A stretch of 64,000 bases of DNA, taken from contig NZ_BBQM01000012.1 of the NCBI RefSeq assembly GCF_000876015.1, positions 248,001 to 312,000 of the forward strand. Direction: 5' to 3'. Of the stretch, positions 27,126 through 36,417 are shown one piece after another. The position numbers were made by a program, and so were the translations under genes. The stretch comes from Cupriavidus basilensis (GTDB taxonomy: Bacteria > Pseudomonadota > Gammaproteobacteria > Burkholderiales > Burkholderiaceae). Numbering within the stretch: position 1 is the stretch's first letter; each line of letters begins with the position of its first letter. The notes below the pieces were generated by a model. The model was given only the letters and a program-made list of their open reading frames with translations. It was not told the origin of the DNA and did not search any database.

Positions 27126-28330
27126 CGCAGCCGTTCAGCCAGCCGGCGCCGCTCGAAGGGGTGCGCGTGCTCGACCTGACCTCGGTCGTGATGGGGCCGG
27201 TATGCACCCAGATCCTGGCCGACTACGGCGCCGAGGTGGTCAAGGTGGAGCCGCCCGAGGGCGACGTGATGCGCCATGCGGGGGCCAAGCGCGCGCCGGG
27301 CATGGGCGCCATGTTCCTGCACGCCAACCAGGGCAAGCGCTCGGTGGTGCTCGACCTCAAGCGCGCGCAGGACCAGGACGCGCTGCGCGCCATGCTGCCC
27401 GGCTTCGACGTGTTCATCCACAACGTGCGGCCGCAGGCGATGCGCCGCCTGGGCCTGGACGAAGCCGCGGTGCGGCGCCTGCATCCGTCGGTCGTTCACG
27501 TCGAGCTGACCGGCTACGCCGCCGACGGCCCCTACGAGGGCCGCGCCGCGTATGACGACATCATCCAGGCGCAGACCGGCCTGGCCGAGCTGTTCGCGCG
27601 CCAGTCGGGCGGCGCGCCGATGTACGTGCCGACCCTGATCGCCGACCGCGTCACCGGCCTGACCGCGGCGCATGCCACGCTGGCCGCGCTCTATCGCCGC
27701 CGGCAGACGGGGCAGGGCGAATCCGTGAAGGTCTCGATGTTCGAGACCGTGGCCGCGTTCGTGCTGGGCGACCATCTCGGCGGCGCGAGCTTCCTGCCGC
27801 CGGCCGGCCCGATGGGCTACAGCCGGCTGCTGACGCCGCACCGGCGCCCCTACCGCACGCTGGACGGCCACATCGCCGCGGTGGTGTACAACGACAAGCA
27901 CTGGCGGGCGTTCTTCGCGGCCATCGGCGACCTCGCCGCGTTCGAGGCCGACGCGCGCTTCCAGACCGCCGCCGCGCGCGCCGAGAGCTACGACGCCATC
28001 TACGGCTACCTGGCCGGGGTGCTGGCCACGCGCACCAGCGCCGACTGGCTGGCGCTGCTGGCGGCGGCCGACATCCCGTGCAGCCCGGTCAACCGCGTCG
28101 AAGACCTGCTCGACGACCCGCACCTGCGCGCCGTCGGCTTCTTCGAGGAAGATACCGGCGAGGCCGCGCACGGCACGCGCCGCATCGCCGCGCGCTTCCG
28201 CTCGCCCGCGGCATCCACCGCATCCGCGCGTGGCGCCGCCGCGGCGCCCGAGCTTGGCGCGCACACAGCACAAGCCGCGCAAGCCACGCAAGCCGTGCCG
28301 CGCGGGCAGATCGAGCCGGCGGACCGCTGA
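27122..28330 (+). CDS. Class III (CaiB/BaiF) CoA-transferase
   Basis: 402 residues. Family pattern LEGVRVLDLTSVVMGPVCTQILADYGAEVVKVEPP at the start, NQGKRSVVLDLK, and FIHNVRPQAMRRLGLD. The expected nucleophilic aspartate lies in the AYDDIIQAQTGLAEL/ADRVTG area, with LIADRVTGL in the position usual for it. Transfers CoA from a donor acyl-CoA to a carboxylic acid. Coupled to the Bug receptor and followed by an enoyl-CoA hydratase. The last 40 residues are a low-complexity Ala/Thr/Gln tail (TAQAAQATQAVPRG) not typical of the family. Confidence 0.9.
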   Translation: MTQPFSQPAPLEGVRVLDLTSVVMGPVCTQILADYGAEVVKVEPPEGDVMRHAGAKRAPGMGAMFLHANQGKRSVVLDLKRAQDQDALRAMLPGFDVFIHNVRPQAMRRLGLDEAAVRRLHPSVVHVELTGYAADGPYEGRAAYDDIIQAQTGLAELFARQSGGAPMYVPTLIADRVTGLTAAHATLAALYRRRQTGQGESVKVSMFETVAAFVLGDHLGGASFLPPAGPMGYSRLLTPHRRPYRTLDGHIAAVVYNDKHWRAFFAAIGDLAAFEADARFQTAAARAESYDAIYGYLAGVLATRTSADWLALLAAADIPCSPVNRVEDLLDDPHLRAVGFFEEDTGEAAHGTRRIAARFRSPAASTASARGAAAAPELGAHTAQAAQATQAVPRGQIEPADR

Positions 28331-28358
28331 ATCCAACCATCATCCGGGAATTCCCCTC

Positions 28359-29132
28359 ATGCAGACGCTTCACCATGTCACGCTCGCCACGTCCGCGCAG
28401 GGCGTCGCCACGATCCAGATCGCCAACGGCACCTCGCTCAACATCCTCGACTCCGACACCATCGTCGAGCTGACCCGCTTGCTGCGCACGCTGGCGCGCG
28501 ACCCGCAGGTGCGCGCGCTGGTGATCCGCGGCAGCGGCGACAAGGCCTTCATCGGCGGCGCCAACATCAAGGAACTGGCCCGGCTCGATCCCGACACCGC
28601 GGTGGCCTTCATCACGCGCCTGCACGACCTGTGCGAAGCGGTGCGCGACTTTCCGGTGCCGACCTTCGCGCGCCTGGCCGGCTGGTGCATGGGCGGCGGC
28701 ATGGAGCTGGCGGCGGCCTGCGACATCCGCGTGGGATCGACCGCGGCGCATTTTTCCATGCCCGAGGTGCGCATCGGCATCCCCTCGGTGATCCACGCCA
28801 ACCTGCTGCCGCGCCTGATCGGCGAAGGCAACACGCGCTGGCTGCTGCTGTCCGGCGCCGCCATCGACGCGGCCAGGGCGCACGCGTGGGGCTTCCTCAA
28901 CGAGCTGGCCGAGCCCGACGCGCTCGACGCCGCCATCGCGCACGCGGTGGGCGAGATCCTCGAATGCGGCCCGGCCGCCGTGCGCGCGCAGAAGGCGCTG
29001 CTGCGCGGCTGGGAGAACCCGGCGCTCGAGCGCGGCCTGAAGGACAGCATCGCCATGTTCGGCGCGGTCTACGAAGGCGCCGAGCCGGACCAGTACATGC
29101 AGCGCTTCCTCAACCGCAAGCGCCCGGCGTGA
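28359..29132 (+). CDS. Enoyl-CoA hydratase/isomerase family protein
   Basis: 257 residues from ATG 28359. Crotonase fold: VIRGSGDKAFIGGANIKEL (oxyanion hole), GWCMGGGMELAAACDIRV (second oxyanion loop) and MPEVRIGIPSVIHANLLPRLIG. One glutamate of the hydratase pair is present (PE of MPEV), but the second, in the position of MEM/MEI of true hydratases, is replaced in TRWLLLSG. An isomerase, decarboxylase or hydrolase reaction is therefore as likely as hydration. It completes the Bug / CoA-transferase / crotonase unit. Confidence 0.88.
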   Translation: MQTLHHVTLATSAQGVATIQIANGTSLNILDSDTIVELTRLLRTLARDPQVRALVIRGSGDKAFIGGANIKELARLDPDTAVAFITRLHDLCEAVRDFPVPTFARLAGWCMGGGMELAAACDIRVGSTAAHFSMPEVRIGIPSVIHANLLPRLIGEGNTRWLLLSGAAIDAARAHAWGFLNELAEPDALDAAIAHAVGEILECGPAAVRAQKALLRGWENPALERGLKDSIAMFGAVYEGAEPDQYMQRFLNRKRPA

Positions 29133-29161
29133 GCCGGCGCGGGGTTCTCTTGTAAGATCGG

Positions 29162-29179
29162 GGGCGCCGGGCGGCGCCC
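29162..29179. terminator. GC-rich hairpin after the crotonase gene
   Basis: GGGCGCC, loop GGGC, GGCGCCC: a perfect 7-bp stem 30 bp after the crotonase stop and 60 bp before the LysR start. No T-run follows, so termination is only a possibility. Confidence 0.35.
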
Positions 29180-29239
29180 TCGCGGCGGCGGTCCGGCCGC
29201 AGGGCGTCATCCGGCGCTTTCGCACACGGCCGCGCCATC

Positions 29240-30133
29240 ATGAACCTGACGATCCGGGAGTTCCGCGTTTTCCGCGTGGTGTACGAACTGCGCAGCTTCA
29301 GCGCCGCCTCCGAAGCGGTGCACATGACGCAGTCCGCGGTCAGCAAGCTCTGCCAGGAAATGGAGGCCAAGGTCGGGCACCGCCTGTTCGAGCGCTCCAC
29401 CCGCAAGGTGGAGCCCACCATGCTGGCCGACCACCTCTACGGCTATGCGTGCGAGATCCTCGGCACGATGGACGCCGCCGAGCGCAGCCTCAACGGGCTG
29501 CTGAGCCTGGAGCAGGGCGAGGTCCGCGTGGCGGCCTCGCCGATGATGACGCAGGGCCTGCTGACCGGCCCGGTCAGCCGCTTCCACGCGGCGCACCCGG
29601 GCGTGCGCATCGGGCTGCACGAACTCTCCACCGACGAGACCATCGACTACGTGGTCAACGGCAAGGCGGACTTCGGCCTGGTCTCGATCGAGCAGACCCA
29701 TCCCAAGCTCGCCATCGAGCGGCTCTACGACGAGTCCATGTACGCCATCTGCGCCAGGGACCATCAACTGGCGAAGAAAAAGCGCGTGTCCTGGGACGCG
29801 CTCAGCGCCTATCCGCACGTCTCCATGCATCCGTCCTTCAGCGTGCGCCGCACCGTCGACCGCGTGTACGGACAGAAGGGGCTGGGCTACGTGTCCGTGA
29901 TCGAGGTCGGCACCGTCCTCTCCGTGCTGGGGATGGTGAAGGCCGGCGTCGGCGTGGCGGTGCTGCCCGGCTACGTGATGAGCTTCGTGTCGGACATCGG
30001 GCTGGCCTCGGTGTTGCTGCCGGCGGCCGATTACAGCCACCCGATCTCGCTGATCCGCCGCTGGAACGCCCGCCCGTCGACCGCGGCCGAGGCGCTGATC
30101 GCGCTGCTGAAGGAAGCGATCGCGCCGGGGTAG
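29240..30133 (+). CDS. LysR-family transcriptional regulator
   Basis: 297 residues. HTH FSAASEAVHMTQSAVSKLCQEMEAKVGHRLF, then RSTRKVEPTMLADHLYGYA in place of the usual linker. Effector domain ends VLLPAADYSHPISLIRRWNARPSTAAEALI. It lies downstream of, and on the same strand as, the Bug / CoA-transferase / crotonase unit, so it is the natural candidate to regulate it, and converges with the MFS gene. Confidence 0.9.
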   Translation: MNLTIREFRVFRVVYELRSFSAASEAVHMTQSAVSKLCQEMEAKVGHRLFERSTRKVEPTMLADHLYGYACEILGTMDAAERSLNGLLSLEQGEVRVAASPMMTQGLLTGPVSRFHAAHPGVRIGLHELSTDETIDYVVNGKADFGLVSIEQTHPKLAIERLYDESMYAICARDHQLAKKKRVSWDALSAYPHVSMHPSFSVRRTVDRVYGQKGLGYVSVIEVGTVLSVLGMVKAGVGVAVLPGYVMSFVSDIGLASVLLPAADYSHPISLIRRWNARPSTAAEALIALLKEAIAPG

Positions 30134-30195
30134 GCGTGCGTCCTTGCTCAGGCCCGATGCGCTCCGTCGCGGCAGGCCGGCACCTCGATCTCGAA

Positions 30196-31578
30196 TCAGC
30201 GCGTTCCCTCGATGCCGCCGCCGGCCCGCCGGGCGGCGATGAAATACAGCAGCGCGCTGGCGGCCGCGGCGGCGGTGCCGACGATGGCCAGGGCGATCGC
30301 CAGTCCGGCCCTGGGATGGCCCAGCCATTCGTTGATGGCGCCCACCGCGAACGGTCCCAGCCCACCGCTGATGGCATTGGTGAGGAACACCAGCAGCGCC
30401 ACCGCGCGGCCGCGCATGCGGTTGGGAATGGCGATCTGCAGCGGCACCGGCGCCAGCGCCATGACGATGCTGGCGGCATACGCACACAGGCCGTACAGCG
30501 CCAGCGACAGCCACATCGCCGGCGCGAGCGGCGCCGCGCAGGCGGCGGGCACCAGCAGGGCGGCCGCGCCGCAGGCGATGCGCAGCACCTTGCGCAGCGC
30601 GTCGCGGTCGTTGACCTTGCCCACGAACAGGCTCGCGCTGACGACGCCCGCCATGCCGCCGATCATGTAGACCGGGCCGGTCAGCTTGCCGACCGCGCTG
30701 GCGGACAGGCCGAAGCTGCGGATCAGCAGGGTCGGGAACCACGCGGCATGGGAGTAGAACAGCAGGATGAGCGCGACGTAGCCGAAGAAATAGGGCAGGC
30801 AGAAGCGGTTGCGCACGAACAGCTCGCGCAGGACTTCGCCGATCGGCGGCGCGGCCCCGGCGGCGCCATGCGCGGCCGGCAGCCCGCGCCGCGCCGGCTC
30901 GCGGATCGTCGCCAGCACCAGCGCCGCGAGCGCCAGGCCGGGCAGCCCGACCAGGAAGAAGACCACCTGCCACGGCTGCAGGCCCTGCCTGGCCAGCCAG
31001 CCGGCCATCGCGGGCTGGTCCATCCAGCCCAGCAGCGCGCCGCCGCCGAGCAGGGCGACGCCGCCGCCGATGTAGGGCCCGAGCATGAACACGCTGCTGG
31101 CGCGCGTGACCTTGCGCGGCGGGAACATGTCGCTGAAGATGGACAGCGCGGCCGGGCTCAGTGCGGCTTCGGCGATGGCCGTGCCGGCGCGCCAGACCAG
31201 CAGTTCGCCGAAGCTGCCGGCGGTGCCGCACATGGCCGTGGAGATGGCCCAGATGGCGACGCAGGCCGCACTCAGGCGCACGCGGTTGGAGCGGTCCACC
31301 AGCCGCGCCACGAACACGCCGGCGGTGGCATAGCAGAGCGTGAAGGTCGCGCCCTGCAGCAGGCCGATCTGGGTGTCGCTGAGCAGCAGCGATGCCTTGA
31401 GCGGCTGCACCAGGATGCTGACGACCTGCCGGTCGATATAGGAAAAGGCAAAGCACACGAAGAACATGAATACGATGTATCCATGCGAGAACGCGGTGCC
31501 GGTGTCTTCGATCACCGGCGCGTCGGCGCCGGGCGCGCCGGCTTGCAGGGCCGGCGCGGCTTCGGGGGCGGAGTGCAT
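30196..31578 (-). CDS. MFS transporter
   Basis: 460 residues with 12 predicted membrane segments; N-terminal pattern FVCFAFSYIDRQVVSILVQPLK and DTQIGLLQGATFTLCYA resemble the spinster-like / organic-anion MFS group. The end of the gene is a short hydrophilic tail. It is the last gene of a minus-strand unit LysR (33754) / aspartoacylase-like (32689) / MFS, with 76 bp after the amidohydrolase gene. The likely job is uptake of the substrate cleaved by that enzyme. Confidence 0.88.
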   Translation of the reverse strand: MHSAPEAAPALQAGAPGADAPVIEDTGTAFSHGYIVFMFFVCFAFSYIDRQVVSILVQPLKASLLLSDTQIGLLQGATFTLCYATAGVFVARLVDRSNRVRLSAACVAIWAISTAMCGTAGSFGELLVWRAGTAIAEAALSPAALSIFSDMFPPRKVTRASSVFMLGPYIGGGVALLGGGALLGWMDQPAMAGWLARQGLQPWQVVFFLVGLPGLALAALVLATIREPARRGLPAAHGAAGAAPPIGEVLRELFVRNRFCLPYFFGYVALILLFYSHAAWFPTLLIRSFGLSASAVGKLTGPVYMIGGMAGVVSASLFVGKVNDRDALRKVLRIACGAAALLVPAACAAPLAPAMWLSLALYGLCAYAASIVMALAPVPLQIAIPNRMRGRAVALLVFLTNAISGGLGPFAVGAINEWLGHPRAGLAIALAIVGTAAAAASALLYFIAARRAGGGIEGTR

Positions 31579-31654
31579 GAAGGTTTCCTCGTAAGGGCGG
31601 AGGGCGGGCCGGCGCGCGTCAGGGAAGGCGCGCCGGTCCCGGCGAGGCTGTCGG

Positions 31655-32689
31655 CTACAGCGTGGCGGGGGCGGCCAGCAGGGCGATGCAGTCGCCGGGC
31701 TCGACGCCGGCGAAGCTGCGCGCGCACACCACCATGCCGGCGCCGCCGAAATGCAGTTCGCGCGGCGGCTCCCACGGCGCGTAGGGATCGAACAGCCGCC
31801 CGGCCAGTTCGCCGGCGGCCACCTGCTGCCCCAGCGTGAAGCAGGGTTCGAACACGCCGTGGCGCGGCGCGAACAGGTAGTGCCGGGTGCCGTCCACGGC
31901 GATGAAGCGCGTGTCGTGGCGCGGCGGCGGCGGGTTGTTGCCGCGCGTCAGGCCGGTGGCGTGGAGCACGCGGCGCAGCCCGTCCTCGACGATGGCGAGA
32001 CCTTCCACATTGCAGCTGCCGAAGCCGCCGAACTCGCCGCACAGGAACAAGGTGCCGTGGCGCTCGGCCGCCGCGCCGTAGGTCCGGTCCTCGCCGAGCA
32101 GGTCCATGATCATGGTGTGGGGCGCGGCGAACGCATTGACCAGCTTCAGGTACTCGGCGCGGCGCGCCGGGTCGGGCGGCAGCGCGGCCAGCAGCGTGGG
32201 CATGTGGTTGAACGAGGCGCCGCCGGCGTGCAGGTCGAGCACCACGTCGGCGCGCGGAAAGAGCTCGGTGTCCACGTAGTGGGCGATCATCGCCGTGACC
32301 GAGCCGTTGCGCTCGCCGGGGAACATTCGGTTCAGGTTGCCGCGGTCGATCGGCGAGGTGCGCGAGCCGTTCAGGAACGCCGGGAAGTTCAGCGCCGGGA
32401 TCACGATCAGCCGGCCCTCGATCCGCATGGCGGGCATGCGCTGCAGCAGCTTCATCAGCGCCAGCGGGCCTTCGTATTCGTCGCCGTGGTTGCCGCCGGT
32501 CAGCAGCACCGTCGGCCCCGTGCCCTGCTTGAGCACGGCGACCGGCGCGGGAATGTGGCCGTAGGCGGAGCGGTCGTGCGAATAGGGGATGCGCAGCACG
32601 CCGGTCTGGAAGCCCTCGCGCTCGTAGTCGATCCCGGTCGAGATCAGTGTTTTCCTGGAAGGGGTGTGGTCGTTCGGTCGGCCTGGCAT
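31655..32689 (-). CDS. Succinylglutamate desuccinylase / aspartoacylase family zinc enzyme
   Basis: 344 residues from ATG 32689, preceded by CCGGAG. Zinc-binding pattern HGDEYEG (His and Glu) in TGGNHGDEYEGPLAL and the third ligand in DLHAGG; also RGNLNRMFPG, the substrate-carboxylate arginine area. The C-terminal beta domain follows (LFAPRHGVFEPCF). Members hydrolyse N-acyl amino acids or related amides. Longer in-frame codons upstream to 32785 have no similarity. In operon with an MFS transporter and, upstream, a LysR gene. Confidence 0.88.
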   Translation of the reverse strand: MPGRPNDHTPSRKTLISTGIDYEREGFQTGVLRIPYSHDRSAYGHIPAPVAVLKQGTGPTVLLTGGNHGDEYEGPLALMKLLQRMPAMRIEGRLIVIPALNFPAFLNGSRTSPIDRGNLNRMFPGERNGSVTAMIAHYVDTELFPRADVVLDLHAGGASFNHMPTLLAALPPDPARRAEYLKLVNAFAAPHTMIMDLLGEDRTYGAAAERHGTLFLCGEFGGFGSCNVEGLAIVEDGLRRVLHATGLTRGNNPPPPRHDTRFIAVDGTRHYLFAPRHGVFEPCFTLGQQVAAGELAGRLFDPYAPWEPPRELHFGGAGMVVCARSFAGVEPGDCIALLAAPATL

Positions 32690-32821
32690 GCCTTGTCTCC
32701 GGTGGGGGATCGGGCGCGGCCGGTTGGCGTCTGGAGGGGCGGCCGCGCTGCATGTCATATTGATGACCGCGGCGGTCGACGACAAATGCCGTTTTCTGGC
32801 GCAGGCGATGCCTTCCAGGCA

Positions 32822-33754
32822 TCAGCCCGGCGCGGCGCCGGCCTGTCGCATCGCTTCGACGGTCTGGATGAAGCGCGCAAGCGCGGGCGCGGGCGCATCG
32901 GCCTTGTGCGCGAACACGAGCGGCATCGGGATCGACAGGTCCGTGAACGCGGCGAAGCGGCACAGCGCGGGCGGGCGGCCGAGGTTGGCCGAATTGACGA
33001 TGGCCGCGCCGACGCCGGCGCAGACCAGCGACAGCATGGCGGCCTCGGTCGAGACCTCCTGCACCACGTTGAGCGTGATGCCGCACGCCTGGCAGGCGCC
33101 GATCAGACGGTCGTAGTAGAGCGGATACGTGGCGCGCGGGAAGGTCACGAACGGCCAGTCCGCGATCTGGCGCAGCGCCACGCCGGGCAGCCCCGGCCGG
33201 GCGCGGGCGGTTTCCTGCGCCGGCAGGGGCCAGGCGAGCGGCGCGGCCAGCATGACGTCGTTCGTCGTCAGCGGCAGCGTGCCGAGCGGTTCGGCGAGCG
33301 GTCCGTACTGGTAGATGAAGCCGCCGTCGAGCGTGCCCGCGCGGATCTCGTCGAGCTGCAGCGGCGTGTTCATCGGCACCAGCTCGATGCGCACGTCGGG
33401 CACCTCTTCCTGGAAGCGGCGGAAGACGTGCGGCACGATGCCGTCCCAGCCGCTGTTCTCGACGAAGCCCAGGCGCAGGTAGCCTTGCACGCCGGCCGAG
33501 ATGCGCTGCGCGCCGCGCGCGGCCACGTCGAGCTGGTTGAGCGCCGCGCGCGCATCGCGCAGGTAGGCCTGGCCGGCCGAGGTCAGCCTGAGGCCGCGCG
33601 GCGTGCGCTCGAATAGCGCGAAGCCGAGCTCTTCCTCCAGGTCGTGGATCTGGCGCGAGATGGCGGGCTGCGTGACGTGGACATGCTCCGCCGCCACGCG
33701 AATGCTCTCGTGCTCGGCCACGGCGATGAAATAGCGCAGATGTCGTAGTTCCAC
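32822..33754 (-). CDS. LysR-family transcriptional regulator (GTG start)
   Basis: 310 residues from GTG 33754 (VELRHLRYFIAVAEHES), where the family begins; the open frame upstream to 33934 lacks similarity. HTH IRVAAEHVHVTQPAISRQIHDLEEELGFALFERTPRG. It is read toward the aspartoacylase-like and MFS genes (132 bp apart) and is their probable regulator. Confidence 0.88.
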   Translation of the reverse strand: MELRHLRYFIAVAEHESIRVAAEHVHVTQPAISRQIHDLEEELGFALFERTPRGLRLTSAGQAYLRDARAALNQLDVAARGAQRISAGVQGYLRLGFVENSGWDGIVPHVFRRFQEEVPDVRIELVPMNTPLQLDEIRAGTLDGGFIYQYGPLAEPLGTLPLTTNDVMLAAPLAWPLPAQETARARPGLPGVALRQIADWPFVTFPRATYPLYYDRLIGACQACGITLNVVQEVSTEAAMLSLVCAGVGAAIVNSANLGRPPALCRFAAFTDLSIPMPLVFAHKADAPAPALARFIQTVEAMRQAGAAPG

Positions 33755-33963
33755 AGACTTACCCGTTGTTGAGTTGCGCCGGCGGCGGCCGGTCCACGGC
33801 AAACATGCCACAAAGCGCCGGCCCCGGAAAGGCCGGGCCGCGCGGCGCGGCGCATGCCCGGCGGGCATCGGCGGCCGGCGCACGCAGCCTGACGCGGGGC
33901 GCGGCCGGCAAGCCGACGACGGAACCGGAGGCATATGGTTGCGTTGCCATGCCGGCGCCGCGT

Positions 33964-34884
33964 TCAGCGCTGCGCGCCCGCCGCCGCCCGTTCGAGCCGC
34001 GGCACGAGGAAGTCGATGAACGCGCGCAGCTTGGGCGGCTGCACGCGCCCGCGCGGGAACACGGCGTGCAGGTCCGGGCAGCGCCCGAGCCAGCCCGGCA
34101 GCACCGGCACCACCAGCCCCTGTCCGGCATGCCGCGCCATGATGAGGTCGGTTGCCATCATCAGGCCCGCGCCGTCGAACAGCGGCGCCTTGAGCGCCTC
34201 CGGGTCGTCGGCCTCGATCACGGGGCGGATCGGGTAGTCGACGAGCTTTCCGGCCGCGTCCGCGCGGCGCATCGGCCAGGCATGGCCGCCGGCGCGCCGG
34301 GCCACGCGCGTGGACAGCGCCGCGTGCTCGCGCAGCGCATCCGGATGGGCCGGCGCGCCGTGCCGCGCGAGATAGGCGGGGCTGGCGTAGATGCGGTTCG
34401 GGAAGGTCGCGAGCCGGCGCGCCGCCATCGACGAATCCGGCAGGTCGCCCATGCGCAGGGCGAGGTCGATTTCCTCGCCGACCAGATCGAGCGTGCGGTG
34501 GCTGAGCACGAGGTCGATCTGCACGTCTGGGCAGCCGGCGCGGAATTCCGCCAGCAGCGGGCCGAGCAGGCTGACCGACAGCGAATACGACGCCGTGATG
34601 CGCAGCGTGCCGCGCGGCGCGCCGTGCAACTGGCCCACCGCGGCATCGGCGTTGGCCAGCATGGCGGGAATGGCGCGGCAGGATTCGTAATAGAGCGTGC
34701 CGGCCTCCGTCAGGCCGAGGCGGCGCGTGGTCCGGTGCAGGAGCTGCGCGCCGAGCCGCTGCTCGAGCTCGCGCAGCTTGCGGCTGACCGTGGTCTTGGG
34801 CAGGTCCAGCGCGGCCGCGGCGGCGGTGAAGCTCCCGGCTTCCACGACCTTGAGGAAGACCAGGGTGTCGTTCATGTCGGGCAT
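33964..34884 (-). CDS. LysR-family transcriptional regulator
   Basis: 306 residues from ATG 34884; ATG 34875 (MNDTLVFLKVVEAG) is an equally possible start, neither having a clear ribosome site. HTH FTAAAAALDLPKTTVSRKLRELEQRLGAQLL and RTTRRLGLTEAGTLYYE place it in the CrgA-like subgroup. It is divergent from the metallo-hydrolase gene at 35088 with 203 bp between, which suggests that gene as target. Confidence 0.9.
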   Translation of the reverse strand: MPDMNDTLVFLKVVEAGSFTAAAAALDLPKTTVSRKLRELEQRLGAQLLHRTTRRLGLTEAGTLYYESCRAIPAMLANADAAVGQLHGAPRGTLRITASYSLSVSLLGPLLAEFRAGCPDVQIDLVLSHRTLDLVGEEIDLALRMGDLPDSSMAARRLATFPNRIYASPAYLARHGAPAHPDALREHAALSTRVARRAGGHAWPMRRADAAGKLVDYPIRPVIEADDPEALKAPLFDGAGLMMATDLIMARHAGQGLVVPVLPGWLGRCPDLHAVFPRGRVQPPKLRAFIDFLVPRLERAAAGAQR

Positions 34885-35087
34885 GGTCGGGTCGGCGCGC
34901 GGCGTGGCAGGAGCGATGGCGGGTGACGCCGATTATGCCATCGGCGGCACAATGATTGCCGGAAACGACGGCTTATCGCGGTGGCGGACCGTTGTTATCG
35001 TTCCATTCATCGCCGATTCGGCACCAATATCAGATCCAGTGCGGCGCCTGACGAAGAGGCCGCCGCACAACCGGAACGAGACCCGCC

Positions 35088-36074
35088 ATGCATTTCTCCC
35101 GCTTCCTGCTGCTTGCCACCGCTTCCATGTCCGTCCTCGTCGCCAGCCCCGCCGGCGCCGACGTGGCGCCTTCGCCGGACAAGCCGGCCAGCCCGGGATG
35201 GGTGGCGCGCCAGGCCCCCGGTTTCTATCGCTTCGCGCTCGGCGCGTTTCGCGTCACGGTGCTGTCCGACGGCACCGCGCCGCGCGACGTGCCGGCCATC
35301 ACGAGCGACCCGCAAGCCGTGCGCGCGGCGTTCGCGGCCGCCCACCAGGCCTTGCCGGTCGAGATCTCCGTCAATTGCTTCCTGATCGATACCGGCGAGC
35401 GCCGCATCCTCGTCGACACCGGCGCCGGCGAACTGTTCGGGCCGCTGACGGGCCGCCTCGTCGACAACCTGCGCGCCGCCGGCTACGAACCCGGCGACAT
35501 CGACGACATCCTGCTGACGCACATCCACGGCGACCATTCCGGCGGCCTCAGCATCGGCGGGCGGCGGGTGTTTCCGAATGCCGTGGTGCACGTGGACCAG
35601 CGCGACCCGGCCCTGTGGCTCAGCGCCGAGGCCGAGGCCCGCGCGCCGGCGGCGGCCCGCACGACCTTCCGCCAGTCGCACCAGACCGTGGACCCGTACG
35701 TGGCGGCTGGCAGGCTGCGCACCTTCGATGGCGCCACCCAGTTGTTTCCGGGTGTGCGTTCGGTGCCGCTGTACGGCCACACGCCCGGCATGAACGGCTA
35801 TTTCATCGAGAGCCAGGGCCAGCGGCTATTGCTGTGGGGCGACATCATCCACGCCAGCGAGGCGCAGTTCCGCGATCCCGGCATCACCATCGACTACGAC
35901 GTCGACCGCGCCGGCGCCGCGGCGGCGCGCCGCCGCATCCTGGCCGACGCGGCTAGGGAGGGCTTCATGGTCGGCGGCGCGCACGTGTCATTTCCGGGGA
36001 TCGGCCATGTACGGGCCGAGCGGAGCGGTTTCAGTTGGGTGCCGGCTCCCTATAGCGTGACGCTCAAGGAGTGA
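35088..36074 (+). CDS. Exported metallo-beta-lactamase-fold hydrolase
   Basis: 328 residues. Signal peptide MHFSRFLLLATASMSVLVAS-PAGA. Zinc motif HIHGDH in ILLTHIHGDHSGG, preceded by NCFLIDTGERRILVDTGAGELFG, and later metal ligands in LYGHTPGMNGYFI and LLWGDIIHA. The arrangement resembles AHL-lactonase-like and other small-molecule hydrolases of the superfamily rather than beta-lactamases. Exported location is odd for a lactonase. Likely regulated by the divergent LysR. Confidence 0.88.
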   Translation: MHFSRFLLLATASMSVLVASPAGADVAPSPDKPASPGWVARQAPGFYRFALGAFRVTVLSDGTAPRDVPAITSDPQAVRAAFAAAHQALPVEISVNCFLIDTGERRILVDTGAGELFGPLTGRLVDNLRAAGYEPGDIDDILLTHIHGDHSGGLSIGGRRVFPNAVVHVDQRDPALWLSAEAEARAPAAARTTFRQSHQTVDPYVAAGRLRTFDGATQLFPGVRSVPLYGHTPGMNGYFIESQGQRLLLWGDIIHASEAQFRDPGITIDYDVDRAGAAAARRRILADAAREGFMVGGAHVSFPGIGHVRAERSGFSWVPAPYSVTLKE

Positions 36075-36184
36075 CAAAACGGGATCGTCGGCAATGGAGA
36101 GCATTGGAAGTAATGTAATGTGCACTTCGTTGCTTTCCTACATACGTACTATCACCTAATGCTGCGTTGCGACATTCCTTTTGC

Positions 36185-36218
36185 TACAATTAGGGAAAAC
36201 CCGATGCGGGTTATCCCT
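36185..36218 (+). promoter_or_regulatory. Extended -10 promoter overlapped by a 12-bp dyad
   Basis: TGCTACAAT (36182-36190) is an extended -10 element; no good -35 is seen. Immediately after it lies AGGGAAAACCCG, ATG, CGGGTTATCCCT (36192-36218), two 12-base arms matching at 11 positions. It ends three bases before the AAGGAG ribosome site of the 61-codon gene, so it is either an operator at the transcription start or a hairpin at the 5' end of the message. Confidence 0.6.
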
Positions 36219-36231
36219 TAAGGAGTGAATC

Positions 36232-36417
36232 ATGACCAAGCAATCCGATATCAAGATGACCGACCAACTGGAACGCGAACTGATCGAACGCGAACTCGGC
36301 CCGCGCAGCCCCGGCTTCGTCGACGACGTGAAGAGCGCCGTCGCTGCCGTGCAGCGCGTCTTCGGCCGTCTGCAAAGCCAGGCACGCAAGGCAAAGATCG
36401 CCTACGCCAACGGCTGA
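36232..36417 (+). CDS. Small unknown protein, 61 residues
   Basis: ATG 36232 follows AAGGAG at a good distance, and the gene has its own extended -10 promoter. The product is hydrophilic and helical: an acidic half (DQLERELIERELGPRSPG) followed by a basic half with a possible amphipathic helix (VAAVQRVFGRLQSQARKAK). No signal peptide, membrane segment or known motif. Monocistronic, between the metallo-hydrolase and a gene-poor stretch. I do not recognise a family. Confidence 0.65.
   Translation: MTKQSDIKMTDQLERELIERELGPRSPGFVDDVKSAVAAVQRVFGRLQSQARKAKIAYANG

Noticed and set aside
28260..28330. Low-complexity tail of the CoA-transferase at 27122-28330 as a separate small gene or frameshift
   Set aside because: The frame continues without break from the conserved domain and has no start signal of its own; it is a C-terminal extension.
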